From contig NC_085887.1 of assembly GCF_035222375.1 (NCBI RefSeq), positions 2,269,501 through 2,333,500 of the forward strand: 64,000 bases of DNA, written 5' to 3'. The notes beneath the pieces were generated by a model. The model was not told where the DNA came from. It saw nothing but the letters and a program-made list of their open reading frames with translations, and ran no database searches. How positions within the stretch are numbered: the first letter of the stretch is position 1; each line of letters starts with the position of its first letter. Positions 1 through 11,000 of the stretch are shown here, one piece after another. Both the position numbers and the translations under genes were made by a program. The stretch is from Podospora pseudocomata. Its lineage: Eukaryota > Ascomycota > Sordariomycetes > Sordariales > Podosporaceae.

Positions 1-16
1 AACTGACGAAGTGTAG

Positions 17-475
17 CATTCAACGAATTCATCCACGAGCGCGAGAGACAACCGCAATCGGACCCAGCGATCCGCCTCTTTGACGAGGTCATTCTGGCCA
101 AGAAGGCGAGGGGGAAGCCGACATTTTCTGCTGGCCTGTCCCGTCTGTCCACCTTGAGGGCATCTCATGGGTTAACGCCCTCTTACATGGGCGGGGGACA
201 TAACCGTCAGGGAGCGAAAGTGCCGAGTTATTTGGGGGACACGAGCGATCATATATGGAGGACGGCGTCGGTGCCGGTGCCGAGCGCGAAGTTTTCGGGG
301 GATTACAGGAGTGTGGTCACGAGGGTGCCGGTGAGGTTGGATCCGGGCTTGATGAAGGAGCCGAGGGCGATTCAAGGGGTTCCGAGCGCGGGGGATGGGG
401 GGGAGGAAGAAGGTGCAGAGGAAGCAGGTTGCTAGTATGCTGGGGGCGCCGGCGGAGTTTGTGGTGCCGAAGTAG
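17..475 (+). CDS. 3' end of a probable DENN-domain protein gene (partial, apparent frameshift)
   Basis: Only the 3' end lies in the window. Bases 1-16 look like an intron tail, with an actgac branch-like box and a tag acceptor at 14-16. From 17 one frame stays open and reads FNEFIHERERQ, LFDEVILAKK, LGDTSDHIWRTA, YRSVVTRVPVRLDP and KEPRAIQGVP. These blocks resemble the C-terminal side of fungal DENN-type Rab exchange factors; this is recalled, not searched. The frame stops at TAG 433-435. Just before it is a run of seven G (397-403), after which the next frame reads VQRKQVASMLGAPAEFVV and stops at TAG 473-475. That tail looks more like a natural end, so a one-base insertion, real or an assembly error, is likely. 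The family call is moderate; that the region codes is fairly sure. Confidence 0.5.
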
Positions 476-1432
476 GGTAGGGGGCGTGTTGATTAGGGAA
501 GTGGTTAACTGGGAATTTGGGTTGTTGTTTGGGGGGTGTTTTTCATTTGGTTTGGTTGAAAGCGTTGGTTTCTTTTGGGTTTTTAAAGTAGTGTCTTGAT
601 AATCTTTTTTTTGTGTGTTGCTTGCAGGGAAGGGGGATAGGTAGGGAGGAGAGGGAGAGGGTGGCTATCATCAGGTTTATTTATTTTTGATATCATTTGG
701 GGTTTGGGGGCTTGGGGGAGTGGGTGGAAGAGCATCTGGGAGGTTTTGTTCTGCGCGATAGGTTGAGCCACAAGAGAGAGTGAGAGAGAGAAATACATGC
801 AAAGCAGACACACAGAGGGAAGTTGTTGTTGTAATCTTTGTAAGATAGAGGAAGAAGAAAGAAAGAAAGAAAGGTTGTAATCATTGTTGGTTAGCAAATC
901 TTTTTTTTTTTTTTTGCTTTTCTTTTTTTCGTTTTTTTTTTTTTTTTTTTCTTGGGAGGAGGGTGGCTAGGTTAAGGGGAAAATAACACATACATAGCAT
1001 CATAGGAGGGAGGGGTGTGAAGGGAGGAATGGGAGAGATGAATAAATGCAAAGCGTTGAGCACAAACTTTGGTGGTAAACAACCAATGATGCCTTCTCAG
1101 AGAGTACAAACAAACAAATCTAAAGTCCGCCTCGAAATATCGGCTACATGTTCCTGAGCCAGCTCAAGCATGAGGTAAATCACATTGAGTCCATGATGTT
1201 TAAAATGAAAGAAATGGAACATCGCTAACAAAAGGAAAAACCATGCAAGGTTGATTTCCATGTGTGTGAAGATGCCTGGCTACATGCTTGCTCTATGCAA
1301 CCAACCCAATGTGTAAACCTCCCCTCAAGGTATCGAAAAAATAGATGGTATCATACTCCCCCAACGCCCCCCTATTCCTACACAGAACAACCCACCCCCC
1401 TTTCCAAACACCGGCATATACAACACCCCGGA
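476..1432. other. Convergent intergenic stretch with homopolymer and purine tracts
   Basis: I see no gene here. It separates the ends of the partial DENN gene (+) and ypi1 (-), so it should hold two 3' UTRs. It contains GA-rich purine tracts around 770-880 and a long T-rich tract at about 901-950. Short open frames across it are compositionally trivial. Confidence 0.6.
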
Positions 1433-2075
1433 CTAAGCCTTCATCGGCCCCCCATCTCCAGAAGTGTCCTTATCCTTCCCCTTTCCAGGCGGTTTAATCC
1501 CATAATCAGGCATCTTCTCATACGCATTCGGGCTCGGCTTTCTCTTCCTTCTTTTGCTCCCCCCCTCGTCCCCGTTCTTTTTCCTTCCCCTGCTGTGATG
1601 ATGATGATGATGATGTCCGTTGCACTTGTCGTCGTCGTTGTGATTGTGAAGACGTCTTCTCCCACCATCTGATTTCCCTTGTCGGTCGAGGTCACCCTTT
1701 CCACCATCGGAATCCGAGTCGGAGTCGGAAGAGTCAGAGGAGGAGGATTCGGAGGAGGATTCGTCGACGCCTTTGGGGCGGTGGTAGATGCAGCATACTG
1801 GTGGGGTTTAGCTTGGAGAAAGGGGAAGGGGAAAGGGCGAGGAGGGAATAAATACCTTTTGACTTCTTGCGGTTGAGACCTTCATTGTCTATGACGTCTT
1901 CTGACCATTGCACCGTTCGTGAACTGGGGGCGTGGGCACCACGGAGGCGGAGGATGGCTTGTGGGGGGGAGGTTGAGGTTGTGGTGATTGTTTGGGTGGT
2001 TGATATGGTGCCTGTTCTGGGTTCGCGTTGGTGCTGTTGGGTTGTTGGGTGGGAGGGGGTATCGTTGGAGGACAT
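1433..2075 (-). CDS. ypi1: Type 1 phosphatase regulator Ypi1 (inhibitor-3 family)
   Basis: Small regulator of protein phosphatase 1 (Glc7 type). Exons on the minus strand are 2075-1856 and 1797-1433, with a 58-bp intron (1855-1798, gtattt...ccaccag); the product is 194 aa. The start at 2075 opens MSSNDTPSHP; the frame runs further up but without a better ATG. The key block spans the splice: TVQWSEDVIDNEGLNRKKSK joins to VCCIYHRPKGVDE, the conserved Ypi1/inhibitor-3 core with its PP1-binding VxW. After it come an acidic serine tract, a KCNG-seven-histidine stretch, basic KRRKRKPSPNAYE and an end in GDGGPMKA. The short conserved core in a disordered, charged protein is typical of the family. 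The identification is firm. The gene is divergent from the DUF726 gene, sharing about 1.9 kb of upstream DNA. Confidence 0.92.
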
Positions 2076-3971
2076 TCTGGCTTTGATATGGGGCGTAGAG
2101 AGGGCAGTCAGTCGTCGAGGTGCTCGGCCAGAAGTCGAGGGAGAGAGAATCTCGCGGAATATCGACAATGCGGGGTTGTGTTGGGCTGTGACACAAAGCT
2201 AGACCTGTAGAGTGACACAGTCAAAGCGGAAACAGACGCAAGTTGCTTGGGTATCGAGACAGAGACACAAAGCGATATGGCCTGTGATTGATGCTCAAAA
2301 AGTTGGGTGGAGTGATGATGTTCTGCTTAAGAATCAGGCTATGGCTGGGTCAGAAAGAGAGCCCCACAGCACGGCATGTGTGGTTTGTGGTTGTGGTTGT
2401 GGCGCACAGACGTCAGCCAGCGAGAGATGTGGGGCGTCGATCCCGAAACAAAAATCTGGGGTTTCGTTCTGGAAGCTTGTCTTGGACCCTAGCTCCCCCG
2501 GCTGGGCTTGCAGCGGGACATCGACCCGGTCCCGAACTTCCAATCTGAGAGGAGCTGACCCATCCTTTCAAACGGTCGGTATTGATTGATAGACCCCTGA
2601 CAAGAGCTGGGATGGGTATGGGGGAATAGAGGAGGCAGGCTTATGCGATGTAACCAATGGGGTTGAGTGCCGGTTTTCAGGGTCCTTTAATAATATGTCA
2701 ATGAATGTTTTGTTTGTACCTATGTATGTCGGGTGCCTTGCATTCGACTCAACACCGCAGTAGTATACATAGCAGGGTGATGTGATGGGATGAGTAGGCT
2801 TGAACCTCACACGGCAAGAGCGAACTGTAGCAGCCTGGATTCTTATTACTGGAAGAGCAGCAAAATAGAGTCGTTCCAGAATACAATAAATGTAATGGGC
2901 CTGGAATGCCTGGCGGCAACTGTCCTTCGACTTCTTCTTGCGGTGTCTCCCAAACCTCTCCCAGTTTCCTTCACGCAAACCCATTTTCATCCCAATCTTT
3001 GAGGGGATACCAGTCCCCAGCATCTGCCAGAGAGGAGATGCCAGCTGCGGTCGATATGCCCTGGAAATTAACAGCCGGCAGCCAGAGCGAGATACCCCAA
3101 CCAGGCGGGAGCACGCGGCGACGGCGAGGAGCATGCCCGCCAGCTTCAATGATGTCGCACCGAACTCACCTCTGAAGGCCGGCTCGTTCAACTGGTAGAT
3201 ACACAGAGAGGGACTGCTTTCACAAGACATGTTCAAGAAGCAGGCGGGGCATTGAACACTTACTGCCGAGACAGTTCGCTTTCACCCTCCCTCTCGTCGC
3301 AGCCTGTTGACCAAAGGGATTTCTTTGCCGGCCACTTGCGACTTCTGCAACTTCTGCGACTTTTGCGACCTCTTCTGCTGCTTCATTCTTCTCTTTTTCA
3401 ACAAGAAGAGGCTTCGTCCTGCAGCAACCCACACAGTCCAGGACAGGCGCTGGTGACGTCAAATCAGAGCTCAAGTATCACAGCAGGAGGGAAGCGGCAT
3501 CCCGATCGCGCAAACAGAAACAGAAACAGAAAACTGAACCTGTCCTAATCGGGCTCACGTCGTCGCATCGCCATTTCCTCTTCCATCTCCAGATTCAGAT
3601 CCAGAAGCCCGGTGAGGTTGGTTGGGTGCCCGACTCCCGAGTCGCCGCCTTCTCAGTCCTCCCTCGCGACTGCCTCTTGAGCTCACTGCTTTGCGACGGG
3701 CCCCCCTCGAAACAGGAAGTCACACTCAGAGTAACAGCAACCTCTCCTCCAAGAGACGACAACATCACACCTTCCTTTATCAAGAACACACCTTCTTTTG
3801 TGACGACACCCCTTCCTTCCATCATAAGAGGCACTCCTTCCCCTTCAAGAGAAGCCGACACCTTCCTTCGCAGAGAACACATCTTGCTGCGGCAGCATCA
3901 CGCCTTCCTTGGACAGCCAGGCATCCAGTACCATCCTTCCTCCAGCAGAACCCCTCCTTCCCGTCCTCATC
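2076..3971. promoter_or_regulatory. Divergent intergenic region between ypi1 and the DUF726 gene
   Basis: About 1.9 kb between two divergent starts, so it must hold both promoters and 5' leaders. The last 220 bases before the ATG at 3972 are rich in repeated pyrimidine boxes of the form cacCCTTCCtt (near 3766, 3787, 3808, 3830, 3859 and 3900). A 222-codon open frame at 2568-3236 (-) has no recognisable domain and no coding look. No RNA gene was seen. Confidence 0.5.
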
Positions 3972-6446
3972 ATGGCTAAAACCCTCTTTGACCTCCTAGA
4001 GGTGCACGACCAGTCGTCCGAAAACGAAGAAGACGTCCCAACAGTATCACAGCATCCCCATCCCCACCCCCATCCGCATCCCCAGGCCCAGGTCCAGGTC
4101 CAGGTCCAGCCCCAACCCACTGAAGACGGGGCGTCCGTTACCAGTACCGCAGCTACAGAGGAAATGCCACCCAGTGGCCGGCCCCGGCCCAACACTCCCA
4201 GGCGGGAGGCCGACTTCTCCTCCCTTCTCAACCATGCCGAAAAGGTCGAAGTCAGCTCGCTCATCAATAGACTGACCGACATGATGCAGAAGCAGACAAC
4301 CCAGTTGTTTGATGTGTTTCCACCCGAGAGCAACCCCCTGCCCGTCCGCATCACGGTCTGGAACAAGCTCCCCCCCTATCTCAGAGACCTCAGCTTGACC
4401 AAGCCGGTCGAAGAGCAGCCCAGAAAGGCCCCAGAGAAGCAGGAGAATGTCAAGCCATCGCGCTCTAAGAAGGGAGGTCGGTCCAATGGCAGAAGAACTG
4501 ACAATAGCACCTCCTCGGACGCCCCTCCAGCCCCAGCCCAGAGGGAGCCTGACGTGCCACTCGGCCCTCGCCAACAGGAGCTCAAGAAGGAGGCGCTGAT
4601 GCACTTCAAGCGCTGGCAGACGGCTGTGCTCAAGCGTGCTGGCGACATTTCGATCCGAAAGGCGAACGACTACGGCAATCAGTATGGGTATGGGCCCAAG
4701 AGAGGCTCGTCGTCCTATAAGAAAAAGAGGGCAAACAGTAAGTTCCAGACCCAGGCCGACGGCTGGGTCCCAGTTGGACGTCCTGACCATGTGGCAGACT
4801 CGCAGCCGGCTACCATGATCAACGTCACACCCATCACCGTGGAAGCCGATCCTGCCTTCTGGCAACTGTACCCGCCCATTGCAACAGCGCTTTCGACTCT
4901 CCCGGCAGGCAAGAGATGTCTCTTGCTTCATTGCCTCATGCTTTTGCTGCTCTCGCTTGAGAGCTACAACGCCTACACCCGCATCTTGATGCTCAACATC
5001 ACCTCGTCCCTTCGCTTACCACTGCGTGTCTTGACCGAGGAAGAGGTGAGAATTAGCAAGGCCTTCGCTGACCTTGCCAAGACGGTGTCATTTGAAGAGG
5101 TGGCTTTAAAGAGGACGGAGGAGAACAAGTCTTCTCGGAGACGAGCCGGCCCGGCAGGCGCTCACTTTGTGCCCAGCGGCAATCTCGCAGCTCCGCTGAT
5201 TGCTGCCAGCATCGGTTCAGTCACTGGTGGTATGGGGGTTGGGAGCACCACAGCCGCGGGCCTTCTTGGCACGATGGCTGAGAGTGGCCTCGTTGTCGGA
5301 AACGTTCTCGGTATGTGCCCTTGTCGAGCTGGCGGTAAAACTATGGAACAACACGCCAAAGACGTTAGTGACGCCGGCTTTATTCCTCTTCGCGGCATTG
5401 TCAACGAGGAGTGTTTCAAAATTAGCGAGATTGTTCCAGATCATCGCCGGATTCGAGTCGTGTTGGGAGTCGGTGCCTGGCTGCCCAACAAGACGGACAT
5501 CTTCCGCCCCTGGAGATGCTTGGGGGAGCAGAATGAGGTGTATGTGGTTCGTTGGGAGCTCGACAACCTGGTCAAGCTGAACACGGCGCTCGAGACCATG
5601 GTCAAGAGCGCCGCGTGGTCCATCGCCAAGAAGGAAATCATTGCTCGGTCTAGTGAGCCCAGTTCCAAGCTCCTTCAGCCTGACCCTGCGAAGAGTGCTG
5701 ACCGCCACGGGCCAGTTTATACTAGTCTGATCGACGCCCGTTGGCCGGCCTCTCTTCTAAAGCTCAGCAAGATTGTCGACAACCCCTGGAACACCTGCAT
5801 GGTCCGCGCCGACAAGCTGGGCTCTATTCTTGCTGATATCATCTCAAGCAAGGCGCCCGGTGAGCGTGGTGTCTCGCTGGTCGGGTACAGCCTCGGTGCC
5901 CGCGCCATTTACACCTGTATGGCCATCTTGGCCGAGCGACGGGCGTTTGGTTTGGTGGAGAACGTGGTGGTCATGGGCCTCCCGGCGCCTTCGGAGACGG
6001 CCATCTGGGTCGCCATGAGAAGTGTGGTGACGGGTCGCATGGTCAATGTGTACTCGGAGAACGACTACATCCTGGGCTTCCTCTGCCGTCAGTGCAGTGT
6101 CGAGTATGGAGTTGCAGGTTTGGAGCGAATCGCCGGGGTTGAAAGTATCGAGCAATTGGATGTCTCTGCTAAGGTCAGTAGCCACCTCAGATACCCATAC
6201 CTCGCCGGCACCATTCTGCATCACATCGGCTGGGAGGACGTCGACAAGGAACAGGCCACCCAGCAGGAGCACGCCATGTCGATTTGGGAGGAGAAGCTCC
6301 GGCAGCACGAGGCGAGACGGGCTGCTGTTGAGACGGGCAGGCCGGACCCTTTCAAGACCCTGAACACCTTGACGGATACAACGAACAAGGGTCCCGAGCA
6401 AGGTATTATTCGTACCCGCATGAGGAAGAAGAAGGGCAAGAAATGA
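3972..6446 (+). CDS. DUF726 alpha/beta-hydrolase family protein (yeast Mil1 / human TMCO4 type)
   Basis: One uninterrupted exon, 824 aa from ATG 3972 (context atcATGG; the frame is open upstream but without an ATG). The first 250 residues are low complexity, with HPHPHPHP and QVQVQVQ runs. The conserved half begins near residue 260. A glycine-rich segment at about residues 395-435 (LIAASIGSVTGGMGVGS) is the usual membrane-inserting loop of DUF726 proteins. The nucleophile elbow GYSLGARAIYTC lies at about residues 637-648, so serine about 639 is the presumed nucleophile. Downstream VNVYSENDYILGF and the SSHLRYPYLAGTIL histidine region fit the remaining catalytic parts. Yeast Mil1 is a membrane-recruited lipase-like protein; substrate and location here are inferred from that. 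A lysine-rich tail ends the protein. The gene converges on gatC with a 410-bp gap. Confidence 0.85.
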   Translation: MAKTLFDLLEVHDQSSENEEDVPTVSQHPHPHPHPHPQAQVQVQVQPQPTEDGASVTSTAATEEMPPSGRPRPNTPRREADFSSLLNHAEKVEVSSLINRLTDMMQKQTTQLFDVFPPESNPLPVRITVWNKLPPYLRDLSLTKPVEEQPRKAPEKQENVKPSRSKKGGRSNGRRTDNSTSSDAPPAPAQREPDVPLGPRQQELKKEALMHFKRWQTAVLKRAGDISIRKANDYGNQYGYGPKRGSSSYKKKRANSKFQTQADGWVPVGRPDHVADSQPATMINVTPITVEADPAFWQLYPPIATALSTLPAGKRCLLLHCLMLLLLSLESYNAYTRILMLNITSSLRLPLRVLTEEEVRISKAFADLAKTVSFEEVALKRTEENKSSRRRAGPAGAHFVPSGNLAAPLIAASIGSVTGGMGVGSTTAAGLLGTMAESGLVVGNVLGMCPCRAGGKTMEQHAKDVSDAGFIPLRGIVNEECFKISEIVPDHRRIRVVLGVGAWLPNKTDIFRPWRCLGEQNEVYVVRWELDNLVKLNTALETMVKSAAWSIAKKEIIARSSEPSSKLLQPDPAKSADRHGPVYTSLIDARWPASLLKLSKIVDNPWNTCMVRADKLGSILADIISSKAPGERGVSLVGYSLGARAIYTCMAILAERRAFGLVENVVVMGLPAPSETAIWVAMRSVVTGRMVNVYSENDYILGFLCRQCSVEYGVAGLERIAGVESIEQLDVSAKVSSHLRYPYLAGTILHHIGWEDVDKEQATQQEHAMSIWEEKLRQHEARRAAVETGRPDPFKTLNTLTDTTNKGPEQGIIRTRMRKKKGKK

Positions 6447-6856
6447 AGTTTTGGAGGGATTTGATACCGAGTATCTGCACAGGGAATCGCTACCATTGCG
6501 TTGATTTTTTTTTTTTTTATTGGGGGATGAAAGACTATGGTCACGAGGCGATATTCAGGCGCCAGATTGCCACCTTACAGGACGAAGCCATGGTTATGAA
6601 TTATGGCAGCTGGGTTATGCATGGCTGGGAACGTGTTAACTGATGTATGTTGAATTAGCCTGGGTTGTTTCAGTGGGGGAAGGGCGTTCTCTATGTGAGA
6701 CCAACGCTTTGATGTTAGTACAATGCAATGTTTGCTTTATATGTGGTGATGGTGCGTCGGTGGTGGTCGTTGTGACTTGTTGTGATAGTTTCCACCTTTT
6801 TTTCTTTCATGCTCATGGGTTCTCTCGGTAGTAGCTCTTTCTGACTAGTGCCAACC

Positions 6857-7196
6857 TCACTCTGCCGCAACGGCCATGCCACTCCTCACGACAAAGTAGC
6901 CCCCTCCTCCCACGGTGACCTTTTCGGAGGCGGTTCCCAGCACATCCCACTTCTCGACGTCTCTCTGCTCTTTGGTAGTAGCGTCAACCGTCCTCCTCCT
7001 CGGCCGCTTCCACTTGCCCACCCGTTCCTCGTTGTTGAGGGCTTCCTTGAGTGTGTCGACTGTGATTGCCGATTCGGCGAGACCTTCTGGGGTCTCGTCA
7101 CGGATAGAGGATAGGGGTTCGACGTTGGATGTGTTGACTGATTGGAGGTGGGCGAGGAAGTGGAGCTGGGAGTGGAGGTCGGAGAGGATTTTGGAG

Positions 7197-7260
<64 letters not shown>

Positions 7261-7564
7261 GAGTTTCTGGGGAGGTTGGTGAGGGGGGAGGAAGGGCGGA
7301 GAGTTTGAGGAGGTGGGAGAGTTGGTGTGGGGTTATTGATGGTGTTGATGGTGAGGGGGAGGGGGAAGAGGGGAGGAGGGAGGTGATGGACCAGGTTGGG
7401 TTTGAGAGGAGGTTGTCAGGGTCGACTGGGGTGTGAGAGGGGTTCATGGCGGTGGGTTTTTGGGGTGGGGGGGGGGAGGAGGTTGTTGAAAAGGCTGAAG
7501 GGGGGTGAGATAGGGGGCGGATTTGGCGGAGGGGTTGCCGGAGGAGGTGGTGAGGTTTGATCAT
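6857..7564 (-). CDS. gatC: Mitochondrial glutamyl-tRNA(Gln) amidotransferase subunit C
   Basis: Intronless, 235 aa, ATG at 7564-7562. The N-terminus is basic and hydroxylated with no acid (MIKPHHLLRQPLRQIRP), a good mitochondrial targeting peptide. The GatC core is ITPHQLSHLLKLSALPPP, then after an insertion LHSQLHFLAHLQSVNTSNVE and PLSSIRDET, which is the subunit C pattern ending in the conserved xVEPL...RxD. In the GatCAB (or GatFAB) complex it helps convert Glu-tRNA(Gln) to Gln-tRNA(Gln) in the mitochondrial matrix. Unusual is a run of 21 asparagines between the two halves of the core, encoded by a perfect AAC tract. The C-terminal third (KWKRPRRRTVD) is the usual fungal extension. The start lies about 280 bp from the LINE 3' end. 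Confidence 0.85.
7196..7258. repeat. (GTT)21 microsatellite inside gatC
   Basis: Perfect uninterrupted GTT x 21 on the plus strand, read as 21 consecutive AAC (Asn) codons in gatC on the minus strand. Length should vary between strains because a perfect trinucleotide tract slips easily; it keeps the reading frame. Confidence 0.97.
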
Positions 7565-8016
7565 GGTGGTGTGTGTCTTGGTGAGTGGTTTGAAGAATTG
7601 GACAGATGGGTTGGTGAGAAATTGTTGTTGCCAAATTTCGGGTTTGTGAAAAAATATGGGAGCTTGGATAAGTGAACCTTTCGGCCGCGTGTCGTGATGA
7701 CGAGTTTGGAGTTTTGAGAGTGAAAGAGAGAGAGAGATCTATTAGCGTCCAATCGGGTCGAACTGTGGCGCGTGGCCCCGAGGGGTCACGTGCCCGAGCC
7801 TACCTCGCCTGGCCCCCGTTTGGGGATGTGGACGGCCCAAGCTTCTAATACTACTGCTAATACTAGCTGACAGGGCGTTTCGCGTCACAAAAGAGAGTTA
7901 TTTACAAAGGAGAGAGAGGCCTGCCTGCCTCAGGGCTCTGGTCCCCGAGGGCTTACGGCTCCTCTGTGGTTCCGCTGTTTCCTCAGGCCATTACAATCTG
8001 GGCCTGGTCACGTGTC

Positions 8017-11000
8017 CTATTCTTCTTCCTCCGCTGGGTCGTACACTCCCGAGCCTTCCACCCACTCGGCGTATTTCTTCCAGTCCTTGCCCAGGAGCTT
8101 ATCCGGCCTCCTGAGCGCTTTTCGCATTTCGCTGTTCAGAGTGCCCCTGGCCCGCGCCGCCGGGCACTCTGCGAAGTGCCCGATTTCCGTGGGTCGGCCG
8201 CAGCGGCAGGTCCTATACGAGTCGTGTCCGAAGCGTAGGTGGCACTCCTCGTAGTCTCCGTGTCCCGTCCTTTCCGCCAGGAGGTGGTGTAGGGTCTTTC
8301 TTGCGAGCGTGAGCTCCGGGGGGGGTCGTTTCCCTGGTCCCGGGATCATTAGCTGGGCGTATCGCGTCGGCCTGTTCGCCAGCCACCACGAGTTCCACGC
8401 CTCCCTCTTCAGTGCCCTGGCCTTTGCCTTGACTGCGGTCAGGGCGGGGGGGGATCTTGGGTCTGGGAGCGCCCCCCCGAGGCCGGCCTGAACGTCGGCC
8501 TCCTCGTTCCCCTGGATCCCCATATGTCCTGGGGCCCAGTGTACCGTGAGGGGGGGCAGGTGGTGGTCCTTCCACGCGTATCCTATAACCCTGAACGCCT
8601 CCTGGGAATTGTCCGAGGGGCGCCCTGTGATGCCGTATAGTACCGCCGAGTTGTCGATGAAGAGCCGTACCGCCGAGGGTCTTGCCCCCGCCCTGATGTA
8701 TTCGCGCGCCCACACCACCGCGTGTGCCGCCCCAACCGCTTCGCCGTCAAAGGCCTCGGATTCCCCGAGCCTTCCGTGGTGCTCGTGTAGCTTCTGCCCA
8801 TCCTGGTACGCCACGTAGCCCCAGCCCGTCCTCTTCGGTAGTCCTCGTGCGGGGCTGCCTTCGATCCGTCACTGAACAGGTGGATCTCGTCCCTAGGGGC
8901 GAGGAGTGTCAGTTGTTCGTGGAGTCTCTTGCCCAGTTCCTTGTTTTCTGGTCTTGGCAGAGGTACCGGGTGCCGTAGGGTCCATTGCACCAGGTGCGGC
9001 CTGGGGCAGTCGGGGAGTAGGGTCGCGAGTGTTTCCAGTCTGGTTTGCTTCTCCGGGAGACGCCCCCCGGGGCCCTCCTGGGTGGCTCCGGCATCGGCCG
9101 GGTCCGGAGGACCAGTGGGTGGCGGGGGTCGAGGCTCTTGAACCGTGCCGCCATCGAGATTCTGGCGTGGGCGAGCGCCACTTCGGCGGGGGGGGTCCCG
9201 CTCTCGCGGAAGATCGCCCCCAGGGGGGTCGTTCTCCAGACCGGGACAACCGCCCTGGCCGCACATTTAAGTGCCTTGTTGACCACATTCGTTTGTCCTC
9301 CCTGCCTTACCCCGGTATACCACGTCGCCGCCCCATACGTCGCCGTGGGTACGACCACTGCCCGGACCGCCTCCGCCGTGGCTCTTGGTGGGGTGCCCCG
9401 GGCCACCCTGTTCAGCCTTCGCAGGTGGTTCGCTATTTTCAGTGCCTTCGTCGCCCACCGACTGGCGTGGGCTTTGAAGTTGAGTTTGGGGTCCAGGAAG
9501 AAACCCAGCCATCGGACCTCCTGTTTCGGCGTCACCTCCGTATTGCCTATCCTTACTGCGGGGGTTGCGCGGCTCTTCGTAAGGTGTAGTAGCTCGCACT
9601 TGGCTGGGTCGAACTCGACGCCATTCCTGGAGCCCCAGGCCTCCGCCTTTTCGGCCGTAGCCTCCAGTATTGCCGCGCACTCCTGGGCGTTCTTGCCTAC
9701 AGCCAGCAGTCCGAGGTCGTCTGCGTACGCCGACGCCCCGGCCAGCTCCTTAACCAGTGGCTGTAGGAAGAGTGCGAAGAGGACCGGGCTGGCAGGGGAC
9801 CCTTGTGGGAGTCCGCATGCCACTCTTCTAGGGGGGAGGGTGCAGTCTCCTAATCTCATGGCTGAGCTCCGGTGTGACATGAAGGAGTGTACCCATTCGC
9901 AGACATTCAGTGGCCAGCCTTGTTGCCTTAGCCTCCCTGCTAGCCTATTCTTTCTGACCGCGTCGAAGGCGCCCTGTACGTCCATTGTCAGGAGCGCCGC
10001 CGCCTTACCCCTTCCCCAGGCTCTCTCGACGTCGTGTACCAGGCACAGAACGAGGTCCTCGGCGGACCTCCTCGGGAGGGACCCTATGTGGGTGGGGCCG
10101 AGCACTTCTTGGTTGACTGCGGTGAAGCCTATCCTTCTGGCTATCAGTCTTTCAAGACCCTTCCCTATACACGATAGGAGGGCGATCGGGCGCCACGCTC
10201 TGACCGTGGTATAGTTGTCTTTGCCCGGTTTCCTGAGCATTACCGTTTCCGCTTCTTTAAACGGGGAGCGGGTGGTGCCCCTAAGAGGAGGCACTGTCTG
10301 AAGAGGGCCGTGATGTTGTCGCCTATCTCCCGCCACACCTCGCGTAGTAGGTCTACCGTGACGTCGTCTGTGCCGGGAGCTGTGCTTGTGGTCCCGATTG
10401 TGCATCTCCTTGCCTCCTCCGGGGAGATCGTGTTGTCCCATTGTATAGTGTCGGTGGGTTGGGCGAGAACCCAAGGCTCTGTGGTGTCCCCGTCTTCTCC
10501 GAATCTTTCAACCACCTCTTTCCTAAGTAGTTCTAGCTTTTCCCCCGGTTCCGTAAAGGTCCTATTCCTGTGGACCAGCGGCGGGGGCGAAGGTGTCGGT
10601 TGCCTTGTGCCATGCCGCCACTGCGTAGATGTCCTTGTTCGAGGACGCTTGCTCGAGCTTCTGTTGCCAGTACTCTCTTTTTGCCTTTTGACCGTTGTCT
10701 CGAACGTCTTGCGTATTTGCTTCCGGTCTTCCTCCCCTTGTGTGGGGTCGTTGCGGCTCTGCTGTAGCGCCACGCGTGCTTCCTTGCACTCCTCGTTCCA
10801 CCATTGTGTGGTGCCTCCTGCTTGTCTTCTCAGGCGTCCCGCTCCCTTGATCGCGCCTACGAGGGCGTTCTGTAGGGAGCGGGCCCAGTGGTCGAGGTCC
10901 TTGGTTGTGTGTGCTACCGTCGGTACTTGTGTCATGCCCCATCTAGTCAGGGAGCGGAAGAGCGCCCTATCCTCCTCTTTGGCTGGGACGTAGGGTCTAC

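Noticed and set aside
2568-3236. A 222-codon frame on the minus strand between ypi1 and the DUF726 gene
   Set aside because: No domain, mixed composition, no splice or context support; it lies in a divergent promoter region.
4047-4931. A 294-codon open frame antisense to the DUF726 gene
   Set aside because: No domain, and the sense strand carries a clear conserved protein.
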